Of a stretch of 64,000 bases of DNA, positions 1 through 9,044 are shown one piece after another. The notes under the pieces are model-generated. The model did no database searches, was not told the origin of the DNA, and was given only the letters and a program-made list of their open reading frames with translations. The stretch comes from Hydrogenophilales bacterium 28-61-23 (GTDB taxonomy: Bacteria > Pseudomonadota > Gammaproteobacteria > Burkholderiales > Thiobacillaceae). Positions within the stretch are counted from its first letter, which is position 1; every line of letters starts with the position of its first letter. The translations under genes were made by a program, and so were the position numbers. Location of the stretch: contig NCGJ01000001.1 of the NCBI GenBank assembly GCA_002281555.1, positions 124,001 to 188,000 of the forward strand. The letters run 5' to 3'.

Positions 1-759
1 CTCGGGAATGCCGGTCGGATGGAACTGCCAGAACTCCATGTCTTCCAGCGGCAGGCCGGCGCGCAGCACCATGCCGAGGCCATCGCCGGTGTTGATGTGG
101 GCGTTGGTGGAGTGGCGAAAAATGCGGCAGGCGCCGCCGGTGGCCAACAGCGTGGCGCGCGCCTCGAACAGCCAGGGTTCGCCGGTCTCGATCTCCAGCG
201 CGGTCACACCCAGCACATAACCGTCCTGGTCGCGGATCAGATCGAGGGCGAAGAACTCGTCGAAGAACTGGGTGCGGGCCGCGATGTTGCGCTGGTAAAG
301 CGTGTGCAGCAGGGCATGGCCGGTGCGATCCGCCGCCGCGCAGGTGCGGATCGCCTGCTCGCCACCGTAGTTTTGCGACTGGCCGCCGAACGGGCGCTGG
401 TAGATCTTGCCGTTGTCCAGGCGCGAGAACGGCAGGCCCATGTGCTCCAGCTCATACACGGCGGCGGCCGCGTTGCGGCACATGAATTCGATGGCGTCCT
501 GGTCGCCCAGATAGTCCGAGCCCTTGACCGTGTCGTACATGTGCCAGTGCCAGTTGTCGTCCGACACATTGGCCAGCGCCGCCGTGATGCCGCCCTGGGC
601 GGAGACGGTGTGCGAGCGGGTGGGGAACACCTTGGAAATCAGCGCCACCTTGAAGTTGGCCTGAGCCAGTTGCAGCGCGGCGCGCAGGCCCGCGCCGCCG
701 CCGCCGACAATCACCGCATCGAAGGTGCGTTTGGGGATGGAAGTTTTGACCGCACTCAC
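1..759 (-). CDS. sdhA: Succinate dehydrogenase flavoprotein subunit (N-terminal 253 residues, cut by window edge)
   Basis: This subunit oxidises succinate to fumarate and passes electrons to the iron-sulfur subunit of complex II on the cytoplasmic side of the membrane. The visible part has the FAD-binding GGGGAG motif at residues 19-24, the segment SHTVSAQGG whose histidine (residue 50) is the usual covalent flavin attachment site, the RPFGGQ segment, and the active-site HPTG just before the edge. The start is a GTG that overlaps the sdhD stop codon (GTGA), which is typical of translational coupling. The rest of sdhA and presumably sdhB lie beyond position 1. Identity is certain; only the truncation by the window limits the description. 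Confidence 0.97.
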   Translation of the reverse strand, partial: MSAVKTSIPKRTFDAVIVGGGGAGLRAALQLAQANFKVALISKVFPTRSHTVSAQGGITAALANVSDDNWHWHMYDTVKGSDYLGDQDAIEFMCRNAAAAVYELEHMGLPFSRLDNGKIYQRPFGGQSQNYGGEQAIRTCAAADRTGHALLHTLYQRNIAARTQFFDEFFALDLIRDQDGYVLGVTALEIETGEPWLFEARATLLATGGACRIFRHSTNAHINTGDGLGMVLRAGLPLEDMEFWQFHPTGIPE

Positions 760-1109
760 TTCACGCTCCAGAGAATGTCCACCGTCCACACCAGGCAAGC
801 CAGATAGAGTGTGGCAAAAGCGAAATACGAAAACAGGCGCAACGCCAGGCAGCGCGCGCAATGCAGATAGTCGATGAAAATTTCGCGCAGGCCGATCCAG
901 GCATGCAGCAGCACGGCCAGCACACACAGCAGCACGGCCACTTTCATGCCCAACGGCATGAACAACGCGCGCCAGCCGGCATAGTCCAGGCTGGGCGCGG
1001 CCAGGACATAGATGGCGAACAACGGCATGAACAACGCCATGTAGATTGAGCTGGCGCGCTGCATCAGCCACATATCGAGCCCGCGGCGGGAACCGCCGAC
1101 GCGCCTCAT
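756..1109 (-). CDS. sdhD: Succinate dehydrogenase membrane anchor subunit SdhD
   Basis: This is the second small membrane anchor of complex II (117 aa), which with SdhC binds haem b and the quinone site. Three hydrophobic helices are visible. The segment [16 protein letters not shown] matches the SdhD signature that carries the haem/quinone-proximal histidine. It lies 24 bases after sdhC and overlaps sdhA by four bases. SdhD proteins are poorly conserved, but the position and this motif make the call safe. Confidence 0.93.
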   Translation of the reverse strand: MRRVGGSRRGLDMWLMQRASSIYMALFMPLFAIYVLAAPSLDYAGWRALFMPLGMKVAVLLCVLAVLLHAWIGLREIFIDYLHCARCLALRLFSYFAFATLYLACLVWTVDILWSVK

Positions 1110-1133
1110 GTCGGTTTCCTCATCCCGGTTCCC

Positions 1134-1511
1134 TCATGCCAGCCTCCATACCGCGATCAGCGCGGTCAGCCCGGCGGCGGCGATGAGGCTGGCCCAGGCC
1201 GTCTTGCGCGCGCGATACCTTTCTTCGCCCCAACCGAAGTCGAAGCCCAGATGGCGCAAGCCGGCCAGAAAGTGGTGCAGCAAGGCCCAGATCAGCGCCA
1301 TCGACAGCAACCAGCCCCAGATACCGCCCAGCCACGCGGCCACATTCCGGAAATCCTCCGGCGCGCGCAGCGACAGCATCAAGACGTACAGGACACCGGG
1401 AATGGCCAGCGAAAGCAGCGCGCCGCTGGCACGATGCAGGATGGACACCCAACCGCCGATGGGCAGACGCATCTGCATCAGGTTCAGGTAATACGGTCTG
1501 ACTTCGTTCAT
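1134..1511 (-). CDS. sdhC: Succinate dehydrogenase cytochrome b556 subunit SdhC
   Basis: This is the first membrane anchor of complex II (125 aa), with three transmembrane helices. The N-terminal SILHRASG matches the quinone-site S/R region, and LLHHFLAGLRHLGFDFG is the SdhC signature containing the haem-ligand histidine. It begins only 13 bases after the stop of the TRAP permease gene dctM, so it is very likely on the same transcript as the dicarboxylate transporter. The ATG at 1511 gives the normal SdhC N-terminus (short, ending in RPYYLNL before the first helix). Confidence 0.95.
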   Translation of the reverse strand: MNEVRPYYLNLMQMRLPIGGWVSILHRASGALLSLAIPGVLYVLMLSLRAPEDFRNVAAWLGGIWGWLLSMALIWALLHHFLAGLRHLGFDFGWGEERYRARKTAWASLIAAAGLTALIAVWRLA

Positions 1512-1524
1512 TGCCCTTGCCCAA

Positions 1525-2811
1525 TCAAGAAAGCATGCCCAGGCTGCGCGGCAACCAGAGCGAAATTATCGGCACATAAGTCACCAGCGCCAGGAACACC
1601 AGCATGGTCAGCAGCCACGGCCAGACCGCGATGGTCAGTTCGGTGATCCCCATCCTGGCGATGCCGCTCGCCACGTACAGATTCAGCCCCACCGGCGGGT
1701 GGCACATGCCCACCTCCATGTTCACCACCATGACGATGCCGAAATGCACCGGATCGATACCCAGACCGATGGCAATCGGAAACAGAATGGGCGCCATGAT
1801 CAGCACAATCGAAGACGGCTCCATGAAGTTGCCGGCCAGCAGCAGCAACACGTTGGCGATGAGCAGGAAGCCGATCACGCCCAAGCCTTGCGACAGCATC
1901 CAGTTGGCCATTTCCTGCGGGATATTTTCGTGCGTCATCAAGAACGAAAACAGGATGGCGTTGGTGATGATGTAGAGCAGCATCGCGCTCATGTTGGCCG
2001 AATTGAGCAGCACCTTGGGCACATCGCGCAACTTCAGGTCGCGGTAGACGAACACCGCGATAAGGAAGGCGTAGACCGCGCTCATCGCCGCCGCCTCGGT
2101 CGGCGTGAAGATGCCGCTGTAAATACCGCCCATCACCACCACAATCAGCAACAGACCCCACACGCTCTCGCGGAAGGCGCGCCAGCGCGCGCCCATGCTG
2201 GCTCTGGGTTGACGCGGGTAGTTGAACTTGCGCGCCCGGTACCAGGTGGTAAAGCCGAGCATGAAAGCGAGGATCAGGCCCGGAATCACCCCCGCCATGA
2301 ACAGCGCCCCCACCGAAGTGCTGGTCGACACCGCGTACATGACCAGGACGATGGAAGGCGGAATCAGAATGCCCAATGCGCCCGAAGTGGTGATGATGCC
2401 GGCGCCGAAGCGCTTGGGGAAACCGGCCTTGACCATGGCCGGCAGCAATATCGAACCGATGGCCACCACCGTTGCCGGACTGGAACCGGACACCGCCGCG
2501 AACAAGGCGCAGGCCAGCACCCCGCCCAGGCCCAGACCGCCGTAAAAATGGCCGACCATCGCGGTGGCGAAGTTGATCATTCGCCGCGCCACGCCGCCAT
2601 GAGTCAGGAAATTGCCGGCCAGGATGAAGAACGGAATCGCCATGATTTCGAACTTCTCGATACCGGTAAACAGCTTCAGCGCCACCGCTTCGATAGGTAC
2701 ATCGGTCAACGTGTAAAGAAAGGTCAGCACGGTCAGGCCGAGCGAAATCGAGATCGGCATGCCGGTGAGCATCAGCGCCACCAGCAACGCGAAGATGATC
2801 ATCGTGCTCAA
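1525..2811 (-). CDS. dctM: TRAP transporter large permease subunit DctM
   Basis: This 428-residue, very hydrophobic protein is the large membrane subunit of a tripartite ATP-independent periplasmic transporter. It drives sodium- or proton-coupled substrate import. Family signatures seen include GMPISISLGL near the N-terminus, IPFFILAGNFLTHGG, and PPVGLNLYVASGI near the C-terminus. The length is normal for DctM. It overlaps dctQ by four bases and is followed after 13 bases by sdhC, suggesting that the imported substrate is a C4-dicarboxylate such as succinate. The substrate itself is inferred from the neighbours. Confidence 0.95.
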   Translation of the reverse strand: MSTMIIFALLVALMLTGMPISISLGLTVLTFLYTLTDVPIEAVALKLFTGIEKFEIMAIPFFILAGNFLTHGGVARRMINFATAMVGHFYGGLGLGGVLACALFAAVSGSSPATVVAIGSILLPAMVKAGFPKRFGAGIITTSGALGILIPPSIVLVMYAVSTSTSVGALFMAGVIPGLILAFMLGFTTWYRARKFNYPRQPRASMGARWRAFRESVWGLLLIVVVMGGIYSGIFTPTEAAAMSAVYAFLIAVFVYRDLKLRDVPKVLLNSANMSAMLLYIITNAILFSFLMTHENIPQEMANWMLSQGLGVIGFLLIANVLLLLAGNFMEPSSIVLIMAPILFPIAIGLGIDPVHFGIVMVVNMEVGMCHPPVGLNLYVASGIARMGITELTIAVWPWLLTMLVFLALVTYVPIISLWLPRSLGMLS

Positions 2812-3515
2812 GGCTTGTTCGCTCCGGCGGCCGGATCGTCCGGTTTCGAGTGTTTCAAACCATGCGGATGGGCGTTGTCGTTCATCGCATACCAGTCCAT
2901 ATCCACCGGCGGTTTTTCCTCCTCGAGTCCTTCGACGAAAGCGTGCTCGTGGCGCGGCAACTCACCGGTGCGCAGGAAACCGACGGTCACCTGCAGAAAG
3001 CGGAAACACATCAGCGACGAGCCGAGCGGAATGGCCGAATAAACCACCCAGGTCGGCCATTCCAGGTCTGGCGTGGTCGGCCCTTCGATCATTGCGGAAA
3101 CATCGCGCCCGAGCCAGTTGTAGACGGCGTAATGGGCGCCGTTCTCCCAGACGAAGTAAGCGCCCAGAGTGCCGATGATGCCGGTAAAAAGCGCGCCCGC
3201 CAGCAGGCCAAAGACGATGAACCGGCTCCGGTTCTTGTCGTTCAGACGGTTGATAAGCACGTCCACCCCGACATGGATGCCGGTGCGCACTCCGTAGGCG
3301 GCGCCAAATTTGGCCATCCACACAAACATGATGATGGTGAGTTCCTGCGCCCAGGAAAGATCCTGCAACAACAGCCAATCCTGCAGTCCGGGAATGGCGA
3401 CGCCGGACAGGTAACGATGCAGAACCGCCGCGAAGATGATCAGCGTGGCCGCTCCCATCAGAAAGGTGATCAGCCATTCCTCAAGATGGTCGAGCGTTCT
3501 AAGCAGGAATCTCAT
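2808..3515 (-). CDS. dctQ: TRAP transporter small permease subunit DctQ
   Basis: This is the four-helix small membrane subunit that pairs with DctM. At 235 aa it is longer than the usual 160-200 residues. The extra length is partly a hydrophilic C-terminal tail (roughly residues 185-235) rich in charged residues. The segment RTGIHVGVDVLINRL is the typical DctQ signature. It overlaps dctM by four bases and is separated from dctP by 143 bases containing a small hairpin. That spacing is common where the binding protein is made in excess over the membrane subunits. Confidence 0.93.
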   Translation of the reverse strand: MRFLLRTLDHLEEWLITFLMGAATLIIFAAVLHRYLSGVAIPGLQDWLLLQDLSWAQELTIIMFVWMAKFGAAYGVRTGIHVGVDVLINRLNDKNRSRFIVFGLLAGALFTGIIGTLGAYFVWENGAHYAVYNWLGRDVSAMIEGPTTPDLEWPTWVVYSAIPLGSSLMCFRFLQVTVGFLRTGELPRHEHAFVEGLEEEKPPVDMDWYAMNDNAHPHGLKHSKPDDPAAGANKP

Positions 3516-3557
3516 GAACTATTGCTGAACGGAGTCGTATGACGGCAAGCGAACTAC

Positions 3558-3572
3558 CGGGCAAAAAGCCCG
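3558..3572. other. Short hairpin between dctP and dctQ
   Basis: The arms CGGGC and GCCCG enclose a five-base loop, on either strand. It lies in the 143-base gap between dctP and dctQ. Similar intercistronic hairpins often protect the upstream binding-protein mRNA from decay. No U-tract follows, so it is not a convincing terminator. Confidence 0.3.
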
Positions 3573-3658
3573 CTTCCCTTGCGGCTAGATAGCCCATCCA
3601 CCCCCGCGCGGGCGGGAGCGACGGGCATGGAAACACGCGCCGATGGCCAAACACCGGC

Positions 3659-4663
3659 TTACATCTTGGAAGGATCGAAACCGGTCTGCTTGTAGATGGA
3701 CTGAACCAGTTCCAGGCCGACGCGGTCGTCCATTTTCTGATGCACGCCGACCAGCGCCCGCTTCATGGCCGCGCGTTGTTGCGCTGTCGGCTCCTTGACC
3801 ACGGACTTGCCGGACTTGCGCACGGCGTCCAGGTCCTCATCGTTCTTCTGCTTGGCGATCTTGTTGGCGTAGTCGGTGGACTCCTTCACCGCCTTGTCGA
3901 GCTGGGTGCGCACGTCCGCCGGCAGGCCGTCCCAGAACTTCTTGTTGGTGATCAGCGCATAGCCCAGATAACCGTGGTTGGACAACAGCACGTTCTTCTG
4001 CACTTCATGCATTTTTTGCGTGTACAGATTGGACGGCGGATTTTCGGTGCCATCGACCACCCCGGTCTGCAGCGCCTGATAAACCTCGGAAAAAGCCATC
4101 ACCTGCGGCAACACGCCCAGCGCCCGCATCTGCGCATCGAGCACTTTGGAAGACTGGATGCGCATCTTCTGGCCCTTGAACGCCTCGACGCTATCCAACG
4201 ATTTGTTCGAACTGAACACCTTGAAACCGTTATCCCAGTAAGTCAGGCCCTTGATGCCGCGCGTCTCCAGCTTGTCCAGCAACTGGCGACCGATCGGTCC
4301 CTGCGTCACCGCGTGCAGTTCCTGGTAATTGTCGAAAATGTAGGGCAGATCGAAGACCTCGAATTCCTTCACCCCGAGCGGCCCGAACTTGGCCAGCGAC
4401 GGCGCCAGCATCTGCACCGCGCCCAGTTGCAGGGCTTCCATTTCCTCCTTGTCCTTGTACAAGGTGCTGTTGGCGTAAACCTCGACCCTGACCTGGCCTT
4501 TGGTCAGCTCCTCCACCCGCTTCTTGAAAAACTCGGCGGCCAGGCCTTTAGGCGTATTCCCCGCCACCACATGGCTGAACTTGATCACGATGGGTTCCGC
4601 GGCGCTGGCGGTCAGGGCAAAACCAGCGGCGATCAGACTGAAAAGCAGGCTGCGAATTTTCAT
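3659..4663 (-). CDS. dctP: TRAP transporter periplasmic C4-dicarboxylate-binding protein DctP
   Basis: This is the extracytoplasmic solute receptor (334 aa) of the TRAP transporter. A clear signal peptide ends at TASA-A around residue 22. Family motifs are FSHVVAGNTPKG, the GQKMRIQSS segment with the arginine that in this family pairs with the substrate carboxylate, and FSEVYQALQTGVVDGTENP. The ATG is preceded by AAGGAG at good spacing. It is the first gene of the dctPQM-sdhCDA cluster and has a sigma-54-like promoter about 35 bases upstream of its start codon. Confidence 0.96.
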   Translation of the reverse strand: MKIRSLLFSLIAAGFALTASAAEPIVIKFSHVVAGNTPKGLAAEFFKKRVEELTKGQVRVEVYANSTLYKDKEEMEALQLGAVQMLAPSLAKFGPLGVKEFEVFDLPYIFDNYQELHAVTQGPIGRQLLDKLETRGIKGLTYWDNGFKVFSSNKSLDSVEAFKGQKMRIQSSKVLDAQMRALGVLPQVMAFSEVYQALQTGVVDGTENPPSNLYTQKMHEVQKNVLLSNHGYLGYALITNKKFWDGLPADVRTQLDKAVKESTDYANKIAKQKNDEDLDAVRKSGKSVVKEPTAQQRAAMKRALVGVHQKMDDRVGLELVQSIYKQTGFDPSKM

Positions 4664-4698
4664 GTCATCTCCTTGCGTTGAAGTGGATTATCGCGGCT

Positions 4699-4714
4699 TG
4701 CAAGCATACCCCCA
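4699..4714 (-). promoter_or_regulatory. Candidate sigma-54 promoter of dctP
   Basis: On the minus strand the sequence TGGGGGTATGCTTGCA has the invariant GG and GC of sigma-54 promoters ten bases apart and the full TTGCA -12 element. The -24 element keeps only TGG. Transcription would start near 4688, giving a leader of about 25 bases before dctP. Dicarboxylate TRAP systems in Pseudomonas are known to be activated through DctB/DctD and sigma-54. Three GGAACG half-sites at 4753, 4781 (inverted) and 4803 upstream could be activator sites, but this is a guess. Confidence 0.55.
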
Positions 4715-4917
4715 GTACGGCCCGCATACGCACACCCCGCCTTGACCGGCCCGGAACGCCTTGCCATAGTCCGGGCCATACGTTCCACCGCGATAACCCA
4801 CCGGAACGACAAAAAACCGGGAGGATTTCGATGTCGATTGCCGATATCAATTGCGTGTTTCCCCGAACCAAGGGTTTTCCGGAAAGCCTCCTTCGCCAGG
4901 CGCACTGAAGCAGCCCC

Positions 4918-5439
4918 ATGCGCTACCAAGGCAGGATAAGCAACTGGAAGGACGATAAAGGCTACGGCTTCGTCGTCCAGAACGGCGCCAGCGAGCCGGT
5001 CTTCGCCCATATCAAATCCTTCTCGAATCGCCAGCGGCGACCGGTCGGCGACGAGATCGTCAGCTACGAAATCGCCACCGAAGCCAACGGCCGCAAACGG
5101 GCCGAAAACATCGAATTCGTCAGCACATCTTCTACTGAAGCGTGGAAGACCAAAGGTGGAACATTTCCAATGAAAAAACTCATCGTATTAATTTTGATCG
5201 GCATCGCGGGGTGGCAGGTGTATGGCAAGTATCAGAACCGGAACACAGACAATTCCAATCTGCCCGAAACAAAGGACGAGAACATAACAACACCCGCCAA
5301 TTTCAGTTGTGACGGAAGAACCCATTGCTCACAAATGACTTCGTGCGAAGAGGCCACCTTCTTCTTGAAAAATTGTCCTGGCGTGGAAATGGATGGAAAC
5401 CACGATGGGGAACCCTGTGAGCAACAATGGTGCAACTAA
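4918..5439 (+). CDS. Cold-shock domain / membrane segment / excalibur domain protein
   Basis: The protein (173 aa) has three parts. Residues 1-68 form a cold-shock domain with the RNP-like GYGFV and VFAHI segments. Residues 87-103 are a single transmembrane helix preceded by lysines. Residues 129-172 form an excalibur domain with paired cysteines and the calcium-loop-like DGNHDGEPCE. A positive-inside reading puts the nucleic-acid-binding domain in the cytoplasm and the excalibur domain in the periplasm. An in-frame stop 12 bases upstream fixes ATG 4918 as the first start. No strong ribosome site is visible. The domain order recurs in proteobacteria but I know no function. Confidence 0.8.
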   Translation: MRYQGRISNWKDDKGYGFVVQNGASEPVFAHIKSFSNRQRRPVGDEIVSYEIATEANGRKRAENIEFVSTSSTEAWKTKGGTFPMKKLIVLILIGIAGWQVYGKYQNRNTDNSNLPETKDENITTPANFSCDGRTHCSQMTSCEEATFFLKNCPGVEMDGNHDGEPCEQQWCN

Positions 5440-5515
5440 CTCAATGAGCATGAACCATCGAGATCAATTCGCCCAAGTGCACAGCATTTCTGATATTCAA
5501 TACAAAGGGTACTGA

Positions 5516-7219
5516 ATGTCGCCCCTCGATAACCGCCTGGAAAACATCGAAACCCGCCTGTCCCGCATCGAGTGCCTGCTGGTCCAGAAAAGCATCCGGA
5601 ACGACGAGGCTATCGAACCCGCGCAAGCGGAATCCGGCGCCAACCTCGCCACTAACAGTCAGCCAACGCGCCCGCCCGCCCCGTCCGCGCCAGTTACAAA
5701 CCGGTTCAACCAACCAGCAAGCGCATACGCCGCTCCGCCGGACATCTCCATCACCCAAATCCTCGGCTGGACCGGGGCGACGGCGTTGGTGCTGGCGACG
5801 GCTTATCTGATTCGGTTGGCGGTGGATTCGGGCTGGCTGACGCCGGAGCGGCAGTTGGTGCTGGCGCTGTTGAGCGGGTTTCTGTTGATCGGCGCGGGTT
5901 TGCGGCTCCGTAGCGCGGATCGGGAATACGCCAGTCTGTTGCCGGCGGGCGGACTGGTGGTGTTGTTTTTGTCGATTTACGGCGCGCATCTTTATTACCA
6001 CTTCATTGGCGTCGGGCTGGCAACGGGCGCGGTGCTGCTGACCTGTCTTGGCGCACTCTGGCTGGCGCGGCTGTTCGAGAGCGAGATCTACAGCTTGTTC
6101 GCGGTGGTCGGCTCGTATTCCGCGCCGTTCCTGCTCGATGCGCTGGCCGGTTCGGTGGTCGATATGGCGATCTATTTTTCAGCCTGGAGCGTGCTGTTCT
6201 GCGTCTATGCGATCTGGCTCGGCGTGCGGCGGATCTATCTGTTGGCGGCGTACATGGCCTTGCTCGGCTTCCACGTGCTGTATGACGCAAACCAGCTCTC
6301 CGCCTGGGTCGAGGCGTTCTCGTTCCAGGCGGTTCAGTTCCCGATTTTCCTGGTCGGCGCGGTCTGGTTTTCCATCCGCCACAACCGGCCGATGAGCCGG
6401 GACGAGGCCATCGCCCACCTGCCCTTGCTGCTGATCTTCTACGCGCTGCAATACCCGTTGCTGGAAAACAATCTGCCGGCTCTGGCGCCGTGGATTTCGC
6501 TGGCCAGCGCGGCCTTGGTGCTGGCGGCCTATTGGTTTGCGCGGAACCGGATGGCGGCGGCGCCGGAAGCGGGCAGTTTGCTGGTCGGCGCCTATGCCGC
6601 GCTGGTGTTGTTCCATGCCGGTTACATGGAGCTGATTCCGCATGATGCGGCGCCATGGCTGGTGTTGGCCGTGTTGCCGGCGCTGGCGGCTTACTTGCGC
6701 GTTGCCGGTTCCACAGCGGTCGTGCAATGGCCGTTCCGGCTGCTGGTCGGCATCGTGTTTGCGATCAACTACCTGCGCGTGGTGGTGGATATCGACAGCG
6801 GAATCGATTCGGAGCATCCGATGCTGGCCCTGTTCTATGCGGCCGAGCTTTACGCGGCCTACTACTTCGTCAAGCGCCTGCCCGATCTGAAAGCGCTGAC
6901 CGCGCCGGTGCTGTATGCCGGCCATATCGCGCTGATGGGCGCGGCGGTGAACATCCTCAACGAGCGCCTGCCGGTGTCGTTCGCCTGGAGTGTCATCGGT
7001 CTGGCCTGTCTGGCGCTGGCCTTCCGGAGCCGAGACAAGCTGCTGGGCAAATCTTCGCTGCTTATCTTCGCCGCGTCGGCGGCCAAGGTGCTGCTGTTCG
7101 ACTTGTCCGACGCGACGCCGCTGGTTCGCATCGCCTGTCTGGCCGTGCTGGGCGTGACGCTCTATGTCGGCGGCTGGATGTACAAGAAGGTGGATGCACT
7201 GGAAGCCGAGCCTGCTTGA
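5516..7219 (+). CDS. DUF2339 polytopic membrane protein
   Basis: This is a 567-residue membrane protein. A short coiled-coil start (residues 1-25) and a proline-rich linker (about 45-75) precede roughly a dozen or more hydrophobic helices. The segment QILGWTGATALVLATAYLIR and the long run of helices match the DUF2339 family, whose members are usually longer (800-1000 residues), so this is a short version. The function of the family is unknown. It is followed by the ChaA-type antiporter on the same strand after about 80 bases. Confidence 0.75.
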   Translation: MSPLDNRLENIETRLSRIECLLVQKSIRNDEAIEPAQAESGANLATNSQPTRPPAPSAPVTNRFNQPASAYAAPPDISITQILGWTGATALVLATAYLIRLAVDSGWLTPERQLVLALLSGFLLIGAGLRLRSADREYASLLPAGGLVVLFLSIYGAHLYYHFIGVGLATGAVLLTCLGALWLARLFESEIYSLFAVVGSYSAPFLLDALAGSVVDMAIYFSAWSVLFCVYAIWLGVRRIYLLAAYMALLGFHVLYDANQLSAWVEAFSFQAVQFPIFLVGAVWFSIRHNRPMSRDEAIAHLPLLLIFYALQYPLLENNLPALAPWISLASAALVLAAYWFARNRMAAAPEAGSLLVGAYAALVLFHAGYMELIPHDAAPWLVLAVLPALAAYLRVAGSTAVVQWPFRLLVGIVFAINYLRVVVDIDSGIDSEHPMLALFYAAELYAAYYFVKRLPDLKALTAPVLYAGHIALMGAAVNILNERLPVSFAWSVIGLACLALAFRSRDKLLGKSSLLIFAASAAKVLLFDLSDATPLVRIACLAVLGVTLYVGGWMYKKVDALEAEPA

Positions 7220-7298
7220 TCGCCAGGTATCGGATAATCGCCTCCCATTTTGTATCGACCTTCTCGTTTCAACTTTCTCGTATCGACTCTCGTCCGCC

Positions 7299-8375
7299 AT
7301 GAAAACCGTCAAAGCCGAATCCCTCATCCTGATCGCCATCGCCATGCTCGGCGTCGGCCTTACGCTGGAACATGCCGCCGTGCAGCACGGCGGCGCAACG
7401 CTCTGGGGGCTGCTCGGGCTGGTGCTGGCGGCGATCATCGGCGTGGCGTTCCGCATCGCGCATCACGCCGAGGTGTTGGCGCTGCGCCTGGGCGAGCCCT
7501 ACGGCACCTTGATCCTGACCATCGCGGCGGTGTCGGTGGAAGTGGTGATTCTGGTCGTGCTGCTGCAAGGCGCGCCGAATCCGACATTGGCGCGCGATAC
7601 GGTGTTCGCGGCGGTGATGATCGACATCAACGGCATTCTGGGCGCGGCCGCGATCATCGGCGGGCTCAAGCACGGCAACCCGAAGTACAACCTCGATTCG
7701 GCCAATTCCTTCATCGCCATGCTGCTGGTCGCGCTCGGCATCGGCATGTTCATTCCGGACTTTGTGCCGGATACCCATTGGCAGCTTTATTCGGCGGTTT
7801 CGGTCGGCGTCATGGCGGTGATGTATCTGGCTTTTCTGCGTTTGCAGACGGTGGAACACCGCCAGTTTTTCGAGCACCCGGTCGAATTGGAAGCAGAGGC
7901 GCACGACATCGCGCACAGCCCGAACGCGCTGCAAGTCGGCGTCATGCTCGCCGCCATCGTGCTGGTCGGCCTGCTTTCCGAAGTGCTGTCGGTCTTGCTC
8001 GATGCCGGTCTGGCCGGCACCAGCCTGCCTAAAACCATACCCGCCGTGCTGGTGGCGCTGATCTCGGCCAGCCCGGAAATCCTGACAGCGCTGAAGGCCG
8101 CTCATAACGACCGCATGCAGACCACGGTCAATATCGCGCTCGGCGCGTCGCTGGCGACCGTGCTGCTGACGCTGCCGGTGATCGAAGGGATCGCTTTGTT
8201 TACCGGCGACCGTATCGTCATGGCGTTGACGCCGATCCAGGCCGGCATGCTGTTGCTGACGCTGCTGACGGTGATGAACAACCTGCACGACGGCGAGACC
8301 AACGCCATCGAGGGCATCAGCCATTTCGCGCTGTTCGCCGCGTTTGTCGCATTGGTCATGATGGGTCTGGCTTGA
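7299..8375 (+). CDS. chaA: Calcium/proton antiporter of the ChaA (CaCA) family
   Basis: This inner-membrane cation/proton antiporter (358 aa) has the two internal repeats of the cation/Ca2+ exchanger fold. HHAEVLALRLGEPYGTLIL and the following TIAAVSVEVVIL match the first alpha-repeat of E. coli ChaA. SASPEILTALKAAHNDRMQT is the second. The reading frame is open further upstream, inside the DUF2339 gene, but ATG 7299 gives a normal ChaA N-terminus and is the better start. ChaA proteins exchange Ca2+, and in some species Na+ or K+, for H+. The exact ion cannot be told from sequence. Confidence 0.88.
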   Translation: MKTVKAESLILIAIAMLGVGLTLEHAAVQHGGATLWGLLGLVLAAIIGVAFRIAHHAEVLALRLGEPYGTLILTIAAVSVEVVILVVLLQGAPNPTLARDTVFAAVMIDINGILGAAAIIGGLKHGNPKYNLDSANSFIAMLLVALGIGMFIPDFVPDTHWQLYSAVSVGVMAVMYLAFLRLQTVEHRQFFEHPVELEAEAHDIAHSPNALQVGVMLAAIVLVGLLSEVLSVLLDAGLAGTSLPKTIPAVLVALISASPEILTALKAAHNDRMQTTVNIALGASLATVLLTLPVIEGIALFTGDRIVMALTPIQAGMLLLTLLTVMNNLHDGETNAIEGISHFALFAAFVALVMMGLA

Positions 8376-8390
8376 GCCCGGGCTGAGCGC

Positions 8391-9017
8391 GTGACCATAC
8401 TGCACGCCATCGAACTGCTCGGTGTCGCGGTGTTCGCGGTCAGCGGCGCGCTCGCCGCCGGGCGGCGCAGCCTGGATCTGCTCGGCGTGGTGGTCATCGC
8501 CACGGTCACCGCCACCGGCGGCGGCACGCTGCGCGATCTGTTGCTCGACCGCAGTCCGGTGTTCTGGATCGCCGACACCACCTACCTCTACATCAGCATC
8601 GCCGCCGCATTGCTGACCGTGGTCTACGCCCGTTACCGGCATCCGCCCGACCGCTTCATCCTGATCGCCGATGCGCTCGGTCTGGCGCTGTTTTCCATCG
8701 GCGGCGCGCAGATCGCCGAAAACGCGGGCTATGACGGCATCGTCGTGGTGATCATGGGCACGTTGACCGGCGCGGCTGGCGGCATGTTGCGCGACATTCT
8801 GTGTGCCGAAGTGCCGCTGATCCTGCGCCGCAGCCGCATCTATGCCACGGCGGCGATTGCCGGGGTCATCGCCTATCTGGCCCTGCAACCGTTCCTCGAC
8901 CGCACCCTGGCCGCCCTGCTCGGCATGGCCTGCGTCGCCGGCCTGCGTCTGGCCGCCATCATCTGGGACTGGACGCTGCCGGTCTTCAGCCTGCCGGGCG
9001 GCAAGGATGAGCACTGA
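8391..9017 (+). CDS. TRIC-type cation channel / UPF0126 membrane protein
   Basis: This is a small inner-membrane protein of 208 aa with six or seven helices arranged as two repeats. Each repeat has the glycine-rich TRIC signature: GGGTLRD at about residue 43 and GAAGGMLRD at about residue 126. Bacterial relatives (UPF0126, YicG-like) form trimeric monovalent-cation channels. The start is GTG at 8391, 15 bases after the antiporter stop, so the two ion-transport genes are probably co-transcribed. Confidence 0.88.
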   Translation: MTILHAIELLGVAVFAVSGALAAGRRSLDLLGVVVIATVTATGGGTLRDLLLDRSPVFWIADTTYLYISIAAALLTVVYARYRHPPDRFILIADALGLALFSIGGAQIAENAGYDGIVVVIMGTLTGAAGGMLRDILCAEVPLILRRSRIYATAAIAGVIAYLALQPFLDRTLAALLGMACVAGLRLAAIIWDWTLPVFSLPGGKDEH

Positions 9018-9044
9018 AGCAACCGGTTTATTTCTGTCTACGCT

